The notes: generated by a model from the letters alone, not told the origin. Positions 1-9,222 are shown, counted from the first letter of the stretch. The stretch is 64,000 nt of DNA from an uncultured Ruminococcus sp. (GCA_900539835.1 UQDR01000009.1:4907-68906); one strand, 5' to 3'. Translations and numbers: made by a program.

Positions 1-75
1 GGATTATACCATGCTATAAATTATGTAACTGTAGACTGTGTTACGGGTGAAATTGAAGTTTTCTTTCCGGGGTGA
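1..75 (+). CDS. 3' end of an unidentified gene (partial)
   Basis: Frame 1 is open from the window edge to a TGA at 73-75 and gives 24 residues ending in EVFFPG. The stretch is valine- and aromatic-rich like a real protein C-terminus, but it is too short to assign to a family. The same frame stays open again right after the stop, to 237, so the TGA may be a nonsense mutation in a longer gene. The start lies outside the window. Confidence 0.3.
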   Translation, partial: GLYHAINYVTVDCVTGEIEVFFPG

Positions 76-237
76 GGAATAAAAAAGAAAAATTATAGAT
101 TGAAACGTTTTAAAGTTGAACATAATGGTACTGTAGGTTCTGCCTATTCTTCACTAGCAGCTGTTAATACAACTTTGTATAATGGTACATATTTTTATTG
201 GACAGCTACTGTAGCTAATAAACCATCCCTGCAATAA
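76..237 (+). pseudogene. Open frame continuing after the TGA at 73-75, possible gene remnant or small peptide
   Basis: After the stop at 75 the same frame runs to a TAA at 235-237. Its second half (TVGSAYSS, NGTYFYWTATV) looks like secreted beta-rich sequence. There is no ATG; the only candidate start is a TTG at 100, whose nearest GAGG lies 22 bases upstream, too far for normal initiation. It could be the distal part of the gene ending at 75, broken by a nonsense codon, or a roughly 45-residue peptide linked to the ABC exporter downstream. No family is recognised. From 238 to 363 I see nothing beyond the permease ribosome site. Confidence 0.25.
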
Positions 238-363
238 GTACTAATATACAGATTCGTTAGAAACATTGGAAAGTTTACAAAAAACTTTAATTCGTTTATA
301 AATGTTGTTGCTTAAAGCGATTTTCGCAACAAAAAGTCTGACAAAGATTGAGGCATCTATTAT

Positions 364-1431
364 ATGAGATACTTAAAGCTCATTTTATCTGAAATTTTAA
401 CTGAGCATAAAAACAATTTAGTGCTTAATATTACAATTTATTTTACTATTACAATCTGCTTTTTCAGTATTTTTGTAAGTATGCGTGTATTGCAGAAAAA
501 TGCGGTTATTTACAGTAACGAACAAAGAGCCGAATGTACATATAATGAAGTTCAGCTTGAATTAAGTGCATATTCTTCTTGTGAAGACATTGTAAATTCG
601 CTTAATATAGTTAAAAATAATTATGGCGCTAAAATAAACGCAGTGAATTTTAATTTAAGCAATAATGTATTATCATTGTTAATTGAAGGATTGGGTGAAG
701 TTTCAGACACAATTTTATTAGTTGATAATGATAATTATGGTTGCGGTGAAAAAGAAATTATTATATCAAAGAATACTTATTATAATGGAAAGACGTTAAA
801 TAAAGGCGATGAAATAGTATTATTCGGAGAAAAACTTAAGGTTGCCGGAATAAGTGCTCAAACTGTTATAAGTACCAGTGCATTTTCTAAATTTAATAAT
901 AAGGCATTAAACAGTATATCTGTAACAATTAATAATATCAGTTTCCCAAAACCGCTTTCTCATAAGGAATATACAGATGTTTCTAATATAATAAAATCCG
1001 TTGAGCCGCTTGTGTCCGAATCTGATATTGCTGGAATGAAAAATTCAGAGGTCTTGGGAGATCAGATTTTGATTTGTATACTTATTTCTGTTCTCTCTGT
1101 GCTGATTATAGTTGCTCTTTTCAAACAGGTCATGAGAAATTTGATTTCAAGAATTGCCACCTTTAAGCTATATGGATGTAAAGTCAGATTTATCATTTTC
1201 TTTTTTCTTTTCTGCTTGTTTTTGTATATTCTAATTTCATTTTCAGCGGCTGCCGTTGTTTTTACATTATGTGATGATATTTTTGTAAAGTTTAAAATTA
1301 CAAATCCGATCAGCTTTTCGCTTGAGCTAATATCACTTGTTTTAGTTGGTCTTTTGTCAGTTATATCTACGCTTCCCGGTTCTGTTAAGCTTGCAAGGCT
1401 TATGCCAGCTAAGCTTGAGATAAGGAGGTAA
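364..1431 (+). CDS. FtsX-like ABC transporter permease (first of pair)
   Basis: A 355-residue integral membrane protein with MacB/FtsX topology. It has one N-terminal membrane helix (about residues 20-42), an extracytoplasmic domain of roughly 190 residues, then three C-terminal helices (about 235-257, 272-300 and 318-345). A GAGG lies about ten bases before the ATG. The next permease starts 3 bases after its stop and an ATPase follows, so the three form one exporter. Such transporters act in peptide or lipoprotein extrusion, antimicrobial-peptide resistance or bacteriocin immunity. The substrate cannot be read from the sequence. The sequence is diverged, and family membership rests mainly on topology and context. 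Confidence 0.75.
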   Translation: MRYLKLILSEILTEHKNNLVLNITIYFTITICFFSIFVSMRVLQKNAVIYSNEQRAECTYNEVQLELSAYSSCEDIVNSLNIVKNNYGAKINAVNFNLSNNVLSLLIEGLGEVSDTILLVDNDNYGCGEKEIIISKNTYYNGKTLNKGDEIVLFGEKLKVAGISAQTVISTSAFSKFNNKALNSISVTINNISFPKPLSHKEYTDVSNIIKSVEPLVSESDIAGMKNSEVLGDQILICILISVLSVLIIVALFKQVMRNLISRIATFKLYGCKVRFIIFFFLFCLFLYILISFSAAAVVFTLCDDIFVKFKITNPISFSLELISLVLVGLLSVISTLPGSVKLARLMPAKLEIRR

Positions 1432-1434
1432 ATT

Positions 1435-2532
1435 ATGAGAAAATATTTTAGCGCTGCTGTTGAACAGCTTTTGAATAATAAGCCCTTGTTAATAATAATG
1501 TGTATAGAGTTTGTTGTTATGATTAGCTGTTTCTCGTTGTGCTTTGGTTCTTTGCAGCTTTATAATATACGAAGGCAAATGTTTAATAAAAATAACATGC
1601 AAAGCTTTTATTATGTTCGCAGTGAAAATAGCTTGGAAATCAACAGATTCATTGAAAATGAAATGGGATTAGAGGTTATGACCTTTGGTTATACAGAAGG
1701 CGTGGATATTAATACAGATATAATGATTTATTCAAAATCAGCTCTTGAAAATATTAAAATGCTGATATCAAAGGGTGAGGGAATAAATATTAATAAAGAT
1801 TATGGGACTGCTATTCCTTGTCTTATTACTTCTGAGTTGGCAAAGATATATGATGTGGGCAAATGCTATAAATTAAAGACAACTGACGATATAGGAATAG
1901 GTAATTTCTATATATGCGGTGTTATAAAAAATGACGTCGTATTTTCTCCCAATTACGGTTTCGATTATGACAAGACCTGTATTATTGCTTTTGATCCTAA
2001 GGATCAGATAAAAAAAGATGCCGATTATATGGAGTTTTATGCAATAAATACTTGTGGTTTAAATGATTTTGAGAACATATATTCAAATTATATCTCTAAC
2101 AATGTTTTTCAGCCTTTTAATTATTACTATAACGAAAGAAACATTCTTGAGCGTGATAATATACTGCCTTATGCTATGCTTGCAATAACTTTTATGGCTC
2201 TATCAATATCCGGATTGTTTTCTTATACCGTTATATCGCTTGAATACTTAAAAAGACAAACGGGAATACAATATCTGTGCGGAGCAAAGCTTTATCAGAT
2301 CATGTCAGTTTTTATCCTGAAAAATCTACTGATTACAGCAATACCTTCATTTATTGCAATACCGGTTATATTAACAATGAGAAACAGTGAATTAGCCCAA
2401 ACTACACTAATATCATGGGAAGGGTATTTCGCCGGTGTGTGTTTATGTTTAACGGGATTGATTATTTCTTCATTTATATCACTTGTTAAGATAAACCGCA
2501 GACAAGTTATTAAAATGCTTAAAAGCATCTGA
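1435..2532 (+). CDS. FtsX-like ABC transporter permease (second of pair)
   Basis: A 365-residue permease with the same layout as its neighbour: a helix near residues 18-40, a large external loop, and three helices in the last 130 residues. A strong AAGGAGG sits inside the end of the previous gene, so translation is probably coupled. The ATPase begins 20 bases downstream. Two half-size FtsX permeases with one LolD/MacB-type ATPase suggest a heterodimeric type VII ABC exporter. No specific substrate is indicated; the remnant reading frame before the operon is a possible but unproven cargo. Confidence 0.75.
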   Translation: MRKYFSAAVEQLLNNKPLLIIMCIEFVVMISCFSLCFGSLQLYNIRRQMFNKNNMQSFYYVRSENSLEINRFIENEMGLEVMTFGYTEGVDINTDIMIYSKSALENIKMLISKGEGININKDYGTAIPCLITSELAKIYDVGKCYKLKTTDDIGIGNFYICGVIKNDVVFSPNYGFDYDKTCIIAFDPKDQIKKDADYMEFYAINTCGLNDFENIYSNYISNNVFQPFNYYYNERNILERDNILPYAMLAITFMALSISGLFSYTVISLEYLKRQTGIQYLCGAKLYQIMSVFILKNLLITAIPSFIAIPVILTMRNSELAQTTLISWEGYFAGVCLCLTGLIISSFISLVKINRRQVIKMLKSI

Positions 2533-2552
2533 GAAAGGAACGGAGGGTTGTT

Positions 2553-3221
2553 ATGATTGAATTAAAGTGTGTCACAAAGAGTTATTACAAGGGAACATCG
2601 GCACAGATTAATGCCCTCAGAAATGTAAATTTAAAAATAAATAAAGGTGAAATGGTTGCTGTAATCGGAGCGTCAGGTTCAGGTAAATCTACCTTGCTCA
2701 ATATTATCGGGTGTCTTGATGTGCCTGATGAAGGTGAATGCTATCTGAACGGGAAGCAGGTAAATAATCTGTCTCAAGGTAAGCTTTCAGAGATTCGGAA
2801 TAAACAAATCGGATTTGTGCTTCAGGATTTTGGTCTTATGCTTGACAGAACTGTTTACAGAAATCTTTCTTATCCGCTTATATTTAACTCAAATATAAAG
2901 TCAAAACAGTTTAAAGAGCTGTCAAAAAAGGCGCTTGAATCTGTGGGCTTGTCAAGCAGAGTGAATTCAAAGTGCATAGAGCTTTCAGGTGGTCAAAAAC
3001 AGCGTGTTGCAATCGCAAGAGCTATAATTAACGATCCTGATATAATTCTTGCTGATGAACCAACCGGTGCTCTTGATACAAAGACATCTAAAGAGATAAT
3101 GGAGTTGTTTAAATACTTAAACCAACAAGGAAAAACAGTTGTTATTGTTACTCATGATTCCAAAATAGCCGAACAATGTGATAGAATAATTAAAATCAGC
3201 GATGGTTCAATAATTTTATAA
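2553..3221 (+). CDS. ABC exporter ATP-binding protein, LolD/MacB type
   Basis: A 222-residue cytoplasmic ATPase. It has Walker A GASGSGKS near residue 40, a Q-loop in VLQDFG, the ABC signature LSGGQKQR, Walker B ILADEPTGALD and the switch histidine in VTHD. The LADEPTGALD form is typical of the MacB/LolD/FtsE group that partners FtsX-like permeases, which matches the two genes upstream. A GGAGG precedes the ATG. It powers the exporter by ATP hydrolysis. Length is normal for the family and no residue is missing. Confidence 0.9.
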   Translation: MIELKCVTKSYYKGTSAQINALRNVNLKINKGEMVAVIGASGSGKSTLLNIIGCLDVPDEGECYLNGKQVNNLSQGKLSEIRNKQIGFVLQDFGLMLDRTVYRNLSYPLIFNSNIKSKQFKELSKKALESVGLSSRVNSKCIELSGGQKQRVAIARAIINDPDIILADEPTGALDTKTSKEIMELFKYLNQQGKTVVIVTHDSKIAEQCDRIIKISDGSIIL

Positions 3222-3242
3222 CAGTTTTATTGATTGGCTCCC

Positions 3243-3276
3243 TTGACAAAACTATAATAATATGCTTTAATATAAT
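3243..3276 (+). promoter_or_regulatory. Probable sigma-A promoter for the TrpXYZ-like operon
   Basis: TTGACA at 3243-3248 has TTTAAT 17 bases downstream at 3266-3271. A better TATAAT at 3271-3276 has a spacer of 22, too long. The first gene starts at 3309 with AAAGGAG before it. Confidence 0.55.
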
Positions 3277-3308
3277 ATAGTATTAATGTGTTGAAAGGAG
3301 TACATAAT

Positions 3309-4325
3309 ATGAAACTGAAAAAAATGCTTTCATTTTTCACCGCAGCAGCTTTGACATTAGGCACATTGACTTCTTGCGGAGTAAAGGAGGAGTCTGATTC
3401 TGAATCAGAATCTAAAGATTCAAAGCACTATAAAATCGGTGTGGTTCAGATAATGGAACACATGTCGCTTAATACTATCAGAGATGCTGTTGTTGACAGA
3501 TTGGGTGAGCTTGGTTATAAGGACGGAGATAACTGTACAATTGATCTTCAGCAGGCTAATGGCGAGGCAACAACTGTTTTGCAGATTCTTGATAAGTTTA
3601 AGGATGACGGCGCTGATGTCATTGTAGCAATTACAACACCATGTGCACAGCTTGCTGCACCATATTCTGAGGAAATTCCAGTGGTGTTTTCAGCAGTTAC
3701 GGATCCTGTAGGTGCAAAAATAGTTGATTCGATTGAAAAAACAGGCACCAATATAACAGGTACCTCAGATAAGCTGGCAATCAGTAAAATTCTTGACTTT
3801 GCACAAACATTAAAGCCTGAAATAAAAACTTTGGGATATCTTTATAATACAGGAGAGGATAACTCAGTTTCTTGCCTTAAGGAAGTAAAAGAGTATTGCG
3901 AAGCTAAAGGCATTAAAGTAGTAGAGGCTGCAGCAACAAATACATCTGAGGTACAGGAAGCAGCGCAAAAGCTTGCAGATCAGTGTGACGCTGTGTTCTC
4001 ACCAAATGATAATACTATTGCCGGTGCTATGGGTACAGTTGCTGAAGTAATGAATAATGCAAAGGTTCCTATGTTTGTGGGTGCTGATTCAATGGTTCAT
4101 GACGGTGGATTTGCTACCGTTGGAATTGAATATACCGACCTTGGAAAAGAAACAGCTAATATGGTAGCACAAATTCTCAGCGGTGAAAAGAAAGCTTCTG
4201 AAATTCCTGTGAAGGTATTTAATGAAGATTTGAGCAATTATATCAATAAATCAACTGCCGAAGCAATTGGAATTACAATTCCTGAAGATGTTCTTAATAA
4301 CGAGAAAACAATTATTATAGAATAA
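3309..4325 (+). CDS. ABC transporter substrate-binding lipoprotein (TrpX-like)
   Basis: Solute-binding protein of the PF04392 family, which serves tryptophan/tyrosine-type importers (TrpXYZ) and relatives. The ATG at 3309 is preferred over an in-frame GTG at 3288 because AAAGGAG at 3295-3301 fits it. The N-terminus has a lysine-rich signal and a lipobox (LTSC), then an acidic/serine linker, so it is a membrane-anchored lipoprotein on the outer face. The body contains family-typical stretches such as VFSAVTDPVGA and ITGTSD. A permease and ATPase follow. The tryptophan/tyrosine substrate is inferred from family only; other amino acids or small solutes are possible. Confidence 0.85.
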   Translation: MKLKKMLSFFTAAALTLGTLTSCGVKEESDSESESKDSKHYKIGVVQIMEHMSLNTIRDAVVDRLGELGYKDGDNCTIDLQQANGEATTVLQILDKFKDDGADVIVAITTPCAQLAAPYSEEIPVVFSAVTDPVGAKIVDSIEKTGTNITGTSDKLAISKILDFAQTLKPEIKTLGYLYNTGEDNSVSCLKEVKEYCEAKGIKVVEAAATNTSEVQEAAQKLADQCDAVFSPNDNTIAGAMGTVAEVMNNAKVPMFVGADSMVHDGGFATVGIEYTDLGKETANMVAQILSGEKKASEIPVKVFNEDLSNYINKSTAEAIGITIPEDVLNNEKTIIIE

Positions 4326-4330
4326 TTCTG

Positions 4331-4390
4331 TTGCAAAAAGTGTAAAAACAGTGTATAATAGTGAAGTGGAGATGTCTGCTTCACTATTTT
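4331..4390 (+). terminator. Terminator-like hairpin overlapping a consensus promoter
   Basis: AGTGAAG (4360-4366) pairs with CTTCACT (4379-4385), followed by ATTTTT, as expected of an intrinsic terminator for the binding-protein gene. Directly upstream, TTGCAA (4331-4336) and TATAAT (4354-4359) are 17 bases apart, which would start transcription inside the hairpin. It may tune permease/ATPase levels against binding protein. Confidence 0.5.
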
Positions 4391-4435
4391 TAATTGTATA
4401 AAAACATAAACTTGCTGAGAAAGGATTTATTACAT

Positions 4436-5428
4436 ATGAAGCTTAATAAGAAAACTATTGTTTCATTTCTACCCAAAATAATCTTGCTGGTGTTTTTGAT
4501 TTTGATAATTAATACCCGTCTTAGTGAAAGCATAGTAACAGGAACCTTTGAGAAAGGGCTTGTTTTTGCATTGCTTGCATTAGGAATTTTTATTTCTTTC
4601 AGAATTCTTGATATTCCTGATTTGTCTGTTGACGGTACCTTCACTTTAGGAGTGGCGGTTTCTGTTATGAACGCATTTAACGGAAATCCTATTCAAGGAA
4701 TATTAATTGCACTTCTTGCGGGTGCAATTGCCGGCTGTGTCACAGGCATATTGATCACAAAATTAAATGTACAGCCGATTTTGGCGGGAATTATAACAAT
4801 GACGGCTTTATATTCTATAAACCTTAAAATTATGGACCGTCCTAATATTTCTCTTTACAGAAAAGAAACCTTATATACTATAATGGAAAAATATTTCGGG
4901 GAATATTATAAGCTTGCAACCGGGGGAATAGTTGTTGTTATTGCGGGACTTTTGCTTTTCGCTTTTTTGAAAACTCAAGCGGGAATGTCCTTAAGAGCAA
5001 CAGGAGATAATGAATTCATGGTCAGAGCTTCATCTATTAATTCTGACAGAATGAAAATTTTAGGATTTGCGATTGCTAATGCACTCGTTTCATTAAGCGG
5101 AGCAATGTATGCACAATATTCTTCAGCAGGAGATACCAACAGCGGAACTGGTATGCTGGTTGTTGGTCTTGCTTCAATTATTATCGGTGAAATTTTCTTT
5201 ACACGCCATACGATTTTAAATGGTATTCTTGCCGCAGTGTTCGGAGCAGTGGCATACAGATTTGTTCTTGCATTTGCAATGAACTTGGGAATGGACAGCA
5301 ACTATACTAAACTTTTTTCAGCAATAATTGTTGTATTAGCCATTTCAATTCCTGCAATAAAGAATTACTCAGTAATGTTTTATAAAAGATTTTTTAAAAA
5401 GAATGAGGGAGGTGCGTTAAATGCTTAA
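4436..5428 (+). CDS. ABC transporter permease (TrpY-like, BPD_transp_2 family)
   Basis: About 330 residues with some eight to nine hydrophobic segments, of the branched-chain-amino-acid/TrpY permease type. Family-like stretches are ILDIPDLSVDGTF near the start, GITTMTALYS-like segments, GDNEFMVRAS and NALVSLSGA. The ATG at 4436 has AAGGA ten bases upstream; the in-frame TTG at 4394 lies in the terminator region and has no ribosome site. It overlaps the ATPase gene by 8 bases, so the two are translationally coupled. With the lipoprotein upstream it forms an importer; the substrate is unproven but tryptophan/tyrosine-like by family. Confidence 0.85.
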   Translation: MKLNKKTIVSFLPKIILLVFLILIINTRLSESIVTGTFEKGLVFALLALGIFISFRILDIPDLSVDGTFTLGVAVSVMNAFNGNPIQGILIALLAGAIAGCVTGILITKLNVQPILAGIITMTALYSINLKIMDRPNISLYRKETLYTIMEKYFGEYYKLATGGIVVVIAGLLLFAFLKTQAGMSLRATGDNEFMVRASSINSDRMKILGFAIANALVSLSGAMYAQYSSAGDTNSGTGMLVVGLASIIIGEIFFTRHTILNGILAAVFGAVAYRFVLAFAMNLGMDSNYTKLFSAIIVVLAISIPAIKNYSVMFYKRFFKKNEGGALNA

Positions 5429-6209
5429 GCTTGAAAATGTGTCTATAACCTTTAATGCAAATACAGTTAATGAACGCAAAGCGCTTCAGAATATTAATCT
5501 TGATATTAAAGACGGTGATTTTATCACTGTCATTGGTTCTAACGGTGCAGGAAAGTCAACATTGATGAATGCAATAAGTGGTGCGTATAGAATCGATCAG
5601 GGCAGGGTTTTTCTTGATGATAAAAATATAACAAATCTAAGAGAACACCAAAGAGCTAAGAAAATCGGAAGATTATTTCAGGATCCTCTTAGAGGAACTG
5701 CGCCTAACATGACGATTGAAGAAAATCTGGGATTGGCATATAGCAGAGGAAAAAGGCGAAGTCTTTTTCCGGGAATCAGAAAAAAGGATGTTGGATATTT
5801 CAAGAAAGAGCTGGCTGCACTTAATTTGGGACTTGAAGAAAGAATGAAAACACCTGTAGGATTGCTTTCAGGAGGTCAGCGTCAGGCTTTGACGCTTCTT
5901 ATGGCAACCATTGTTACTCCAAAGCTTCTTTTGCTTGACGAGCATACTGCTGCTCTTGATCCAAAGACCGCAGAAAAGGTAATGGAGCTTACTGATAAAA
6001 TAGTCAAGGATGACAATATAACTACTATTATGATTACGCATAACATATCTAATGCTTTAAAGTATGGCAATAAAACGCTTGTTATGAGTCAGGGAAAAGT
6101 GATTCTCTTGCTTGAAGGTGAAGAGCGGAAGAATATGACGGTAGAAAAGCTGATGAAGCTTTATTCAGATAACTCTGATGATGTAATGTCAGATAAAATG
6201 CTGCTTTAA
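5421..6209 (+). CDS. ABC transporter ATP-binding protein (TrpZ-like)
   Basis: A 262-residue importer ATPase. It shows Walker A GSNGAGKST, Q-loop LFQDPLRG, signature LSGGQRQA, Walker B LLLLDEHTAALDP and switch histidine in ITHN. The DEHTAALDP variant is characteristic of the ATPases that accompany PF04392 binding proteins. The start overlaps the permease stop, with GGGAGG in the end of that gene. It is the last gene of the importer operon; the next gene (lysozyme) begins 51 bases later with its own ribosome site and no clear terminator between. Confidence 0.9.
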   Translation: MLKLENVSITFNANTVNERKALQNINLDIKDGDFITVIGSNGAGKSTLMNAISGAYRIDQGRVFLDDKNITNLREHQRAKKIGRLFQDPLRGTAPNMTIEENLGLAYSRGKRRSLFPGIRKKDVGYFKKELAALNLGLEERMKTPVGLLSGGQRQALTLLMATIVTPKLLLLDEHTAALDPKTAEKVMELTDKIVKDDNITTIMITHNISNALKYGNKTLVMSQGKVILLLEGEERKNMTVEKLMKLYSDNSDDVMSDKMLL

Positions 6210-6260
6210 TTTTAGTCATAAAATCAAATTGAATTGTAAAAGACATAACAGGAGGTTTTA

Positions 6261-8474
6261 ATGGTTAAAGCCGGCAGGATATTTATTATTTTTTTAATTT
6301 TCATATCAATATTTACTTTTTCTTTTACTGCGTCGGCAGAAAATGAAGCATTATATTATAACGACGAGACTTTTGAACCCGATTGGGAGAACGATCCCTT
6401 GTATGTTAAATATATGAATCAACCAATGGCAATGGCTTCTGTTTCAGGAGCTTCCAAGCTTGTACATAATAAAAAGTTTAAAAATTATGATAAAGTTTAT
6501 GGCGTTGATGTTTCATATTTTCAGAATGATATCAACTGGAAGAAAGTCAAGGCGGCAGGAATCGATTTTGCTATAATCCGTGTAGGCTACCGTGGATATG
6601 GAGATGGCACATTGATGGTTGATCCTAAATTTAAAGAGAATTTAGTGAATGCAAAAGCCGCCGGAGTTGATGTGGGAGTCTATTTTTTTACTCAGGCTTT
6701 AAATGTTACAGAGGCTAAACAGGAAGCTGATTATGTTTTAAAACAAATAAAAGGATATAGTCTTGAAATGCCTGTTTTTATTGACATGGAAGAAATAAGC
6801 TATGATGCTTCCAGATTTGACAAGGCTAATCTTTCTTATTCAGCTAAAACAAAAATTTGCAAGACTTTTTGTGAGGCCATAGAAAATGCAGGATACAGAG
6901 CGGGTGTCTATGCGAGCAATAATTGTCTTACATATCATTTTGACGGCTCTGAGCTTGCAAAGTCTTATGATATTTGGGTGGCGCATTATAATAACTATAC
7001 AAACTACAGCGGTGAATATCAAATGTGGCAGTATACCGGAACCGGAAGAGTAAATGGGATCACAACTACAGTTGATATGAATGTGCTTTATATGAAAAAA
7101 GGACCGGATAAGGTCAATAACCTGAAGGCAAATGGATATGGTAAGAAAACTACTTTAAGCTGGGATAAAAGTTTTGGGGCACACGGATATGCAGTATATG
7201 CCAAAGACTTAAAATCCGGTAAGATAAGTGAAGTCGCTAAAACTCAATTGACTTCTATCACTGTAAACATTCCATATGAAAAATCAAGATTTTATATTAA
7301 GGCATATTATAATATTGGTACTAAATATGCGTATTCGGCTTATTCTACAGGTATATCAGTTTATAAAAATTACTTGCCTGAAGTCAGCGGCTTTAGCTGT
7401 GTAAAAACAACTTGTGATACAGTATCTTTAACATGGAAGAAAATGAGTGGCTGTGACGGATATATAATTTATAAATATAATAATTCACAGAAAAAGTATA
7501 TCAGAATTAATAAGACTAAAGAAAATATCAATAATTATAAAGTAACCGGTCTATCATCAAAAACTAAATATAAGTTTGCGATTAAGGCATATAAAACGGT
7601 TGATGAAAAGGAAATCGCCAGCGGAAGCTATCCGTCTCTTTCTGTGATCACAAATCTTAAAGCTGTTACGAATTTAAAAGCTTCTTCAACTAATTTAAAT
7701 TCAGTCACTTTATCATGGGATAAATACACTGATGCGAAAGGCTACATAATTTATAAATTTGACAACTCAAATAAAAAATGGATTCGTGTTGATAAAACTG
7801 TTAAAAATCAAAATTCTTATACAGTGAAAAATCTGAACAGCGGTGTTGCTTATAAATTTGCCGTTAAAGCATATATAACTTCAGACGGTAAGGAGCTTGC
7901 AAGTTCAAGCTATCCTGTTGTTTCGGCTTTAACACGTTTTCAAAAAGTTGACGGAATTAATTCAAATTCATCCGCTAATAGTATAAAATTGTCCTGGAAT
8001 AAAATGAATAAGGCAGATGGCTATATTGTTTATCAATATAAAAATGGAAAATGGGCAAGGATAGTTCAAACATCTAATAACACGTATACGATAAAGAACC
8101 TTTCTTCGGGAAGTACATATTGGTTTACTGTTAAAGCTTATAAAATGTTTGATAACAAGGAAGTTTCGAGTGTGGGTTATAATACCTACAAGACATCTAC
8201 GGATCCTGAACCTGTATGCTTCACTGTTAATGCGGGAAAAGGTAAAGCGACGCTTAACTGGAGTAAGGTCAAGGGCGCTTCGGGATATATAGCTTATTAT
8301 AAAACATCAGCCAATGGTTCTTGGAAAAGGCTTACTGTTACAACCGGAACAGCTTATTCCAAAACAGGCTTGACTAAAGGAAAAACATATTATTTTACAG
8401 TTAAAGCATATAGAAATTATAATAAGAAAACATATAACGGATCATATAAAACTGTATCTGTAAAGATCAAATAA
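6261..8474 (+). CDS. Secreted GH25 lysozyme with five FN3-like repeats
   Basis: A 737-residue exported muramidase. A signal peptide (residues 1 to about 27, cleavage near ASA) leads to a linker and a GH25 domain at about 79-280. Catalytic signatures are GVDVSYFQ (Asp83) and IDMEE (Asp175/Glu177). The rest is five roughly 90-residue FN3-like repeats, each with a TLSW or SLTW strand, a GY(I/A)xY strand and a closing F(A/T)VKAY strand. Such repeats usually serve as cell-wall spacers or adhesion modules. AGGAGG precedes the ATG. GH25 enzymes cut N-acetylmuramic acid linkages. It may remodel the cell's own wall or attack competitors; no anchor motif is visible at the C-terminus. Confidence 0.92.
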   Translation: MVKAGRIFIIFLIFISIFTFSFTASAENEALYYNDETFEPDWENDPLYVKYMNQPMAMASVSGASKLVHNKKFKNYDKVYGVDVSYFQNDINWKKVKAAGIDFAIIRVGYRGYGDGTLMVDPKFKENLVNAKAAGVDVGVYFFTQALNVTEAKQEADYVLKQIKGYSLEMPVFIDMEEISYDASRFDKANLSYSAKTKICKTFCEAIENAGYRAGVYASNNCLTYHFDGSELAKSYDIWVAHYNNYTNYSGEYQMWQYTGTGRVNGITTTVDMNVLYMKKGPDKVNNLKANGYGKKTTLSWDKSFGAHGYAVYAKDLKSGKISEVAKTQLTSITVNIPYEKSRFYIKAYYNIGTKYAYSAYSTGISVYKNYLPEVSGFSCVKTTCDTVSLTWKKMSGCDGYIIYKYNNSQKKYIRINKTKENINNYKVTGLSSKTKYKFAIKAYKTVDEKEIASGSYPSLSVITNLKAVTNLKASSTNLNSVTLSWDKYTDAKGYIIYKFDNSNKKWIRVDKTVKNQNSYTVKNLNSGVAYKFAVKAYITSDGKELASSSYPVVSALTRFQKVDGINSNSSANSIKLSWNKMNKADGYIVYQYKNGKWARIVQTSNNTYTIKNLSSGSTYWFTVKAYKMFDNKEVSSVGYNTYKTSTDPEPVCFTVNAGKGKATLNWSKVKGASGYIAYYKTSANGSWKRLTVTTGTAYSKTGLTKGKTYYFTVKAYRNYNKKTYNGSYKTVSVKIK

Positions 8475-8480
8475 AAAAGA

Positions 8481-8508
8481 GATACTCTATATAAGAGTAT
8501 CTTTTTTT
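8481..8508. terminator. Bidirectional intrinsic terminator
   Basis: GATACTCT (8481-8488) pairs with AGAGTATC (8494-8501), followed by seven Ts. An A-run precedes the stem, so it also works for the minus strand, ending the lysozyme and HAD genes that converge here. Confidence 0.88.
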
Positions 8509-8509
8509 G

Positions 8510-9163
8510 TTATATCAGCTTTTTTATTATTGTTATTACGTCAGATAAATCATTACATTCGGCAAACAAAAGTTTTGAAGTTTCTATGTCCGGCTTTGTT
8601 AAATCAGGAATCATTATTGGTTTGCATCCTGCTCTATAAGCAGACAAAATACCGTTAGGGGAGTCTTCTAATGCTATACATTCATTAGGATTAAGTGAGA
8701 GCTGTTTGGATGCTTCAATATATATATCAGGTTCAGGTTTTCCGTTTTTAATCATATCTCCGCATACTATTTTATCAAAATAATCTAAAACCTTAATTGA
8801 TTTAAGATAAATTTGAGTGCGTTGATAATCGGTGGCAGTTGCAATGGCAATTTTGAGACTTGTAGTTTTTAAAAATTTCAATAATTCATCCAATCCTCGT
8901 TTTTTGGTAAGACCGTTTTTTGATATATATTCATTCATCATTTTAATTCTGAGAGCTCGCACTGCATAGTAATCAAAATTTTCACCGAAAATATTCTTTA
9001 AATGCCTAATTGCATATTTTGCGGATAAAGAACGAATACCAAGAACATGTTCCTTTGTCATGGGATAGCCAAACTCATTAGCGGCTTTACACCAAAATGT
9101 TTGCAAAAGACTTTCGGTATCAATCATAAGTCCGTCCATGTCAAAAATAATTCCCTTAATCAT
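8510..9163 (-). CDS. HAD-superfamily phosphatase / beta-phosphoglucomutase-like
   Basis: A 217-residue HAD subfamily I hydrolase. Motif I is FDMDGLMIDTES, with the nucleophile Asp and the Asp two residues later; motif II lies in IAIATAT and motifs III/IV in GKPEPDIY and ALEDSPNG. A helical cap follows motif I, as in beta-phosphoglucomutase and sugar-phosphate phosphatases. The substrate cannot be deduced. It has its own minus-strand promoter at 9194-9222 and a GAGGG ribosome site. Confidence 0.85.
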   Translation of the reverse strand: MIKGIIFDMDGLMIDTESLLQTFWCKAANEFGYPMTKEHVLGIRSLSAKYAIRHLKNIFGENFDYYAVRALRIKMMNEYISKNGLTKKRGLDELLKFLKTTSLKIAIATATDYQRTQIYLKSIKVLDYFDKIVCGDMIKNGKPEPDIYIEASKQLSLNPNECIALEDSPNGILSAYRAGCKPIMIPDLTKPDIETSKLLFAECNDLSDVITIIKKLI

Positions 9164-9193
9164 TTTAATCCCTCACAATTTAAAGCTAAAATA

Positions 9194-9222
9194 ATTATAC
9201 TATATTGCGGTTGCTTTGTAAA
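9194..9222 (-). promoter_or_regulatory. Promoter for the HAD gene
   Basis: Reading the minus strand, TTTACA (9222-9217) and TATAAT (9199-9194) are separated by 17 bases, 31 bases before the ATG. Confidence 0.7.

Noticed and set aside
76..237. Lactococcin-972-like bacteriocin upstream of the exporter
   Set aside because: The short aromatic-rich sequence lacks the family's signal peptide and conserved motifs, so the resemblance is only contextual.
3222..3308. Tryptophan T-box or attenuator for the TrpXYZ-like operon
   Set aside because: The leader is under 90 bases with no T-box core, terminator or Trp-rich peptide.
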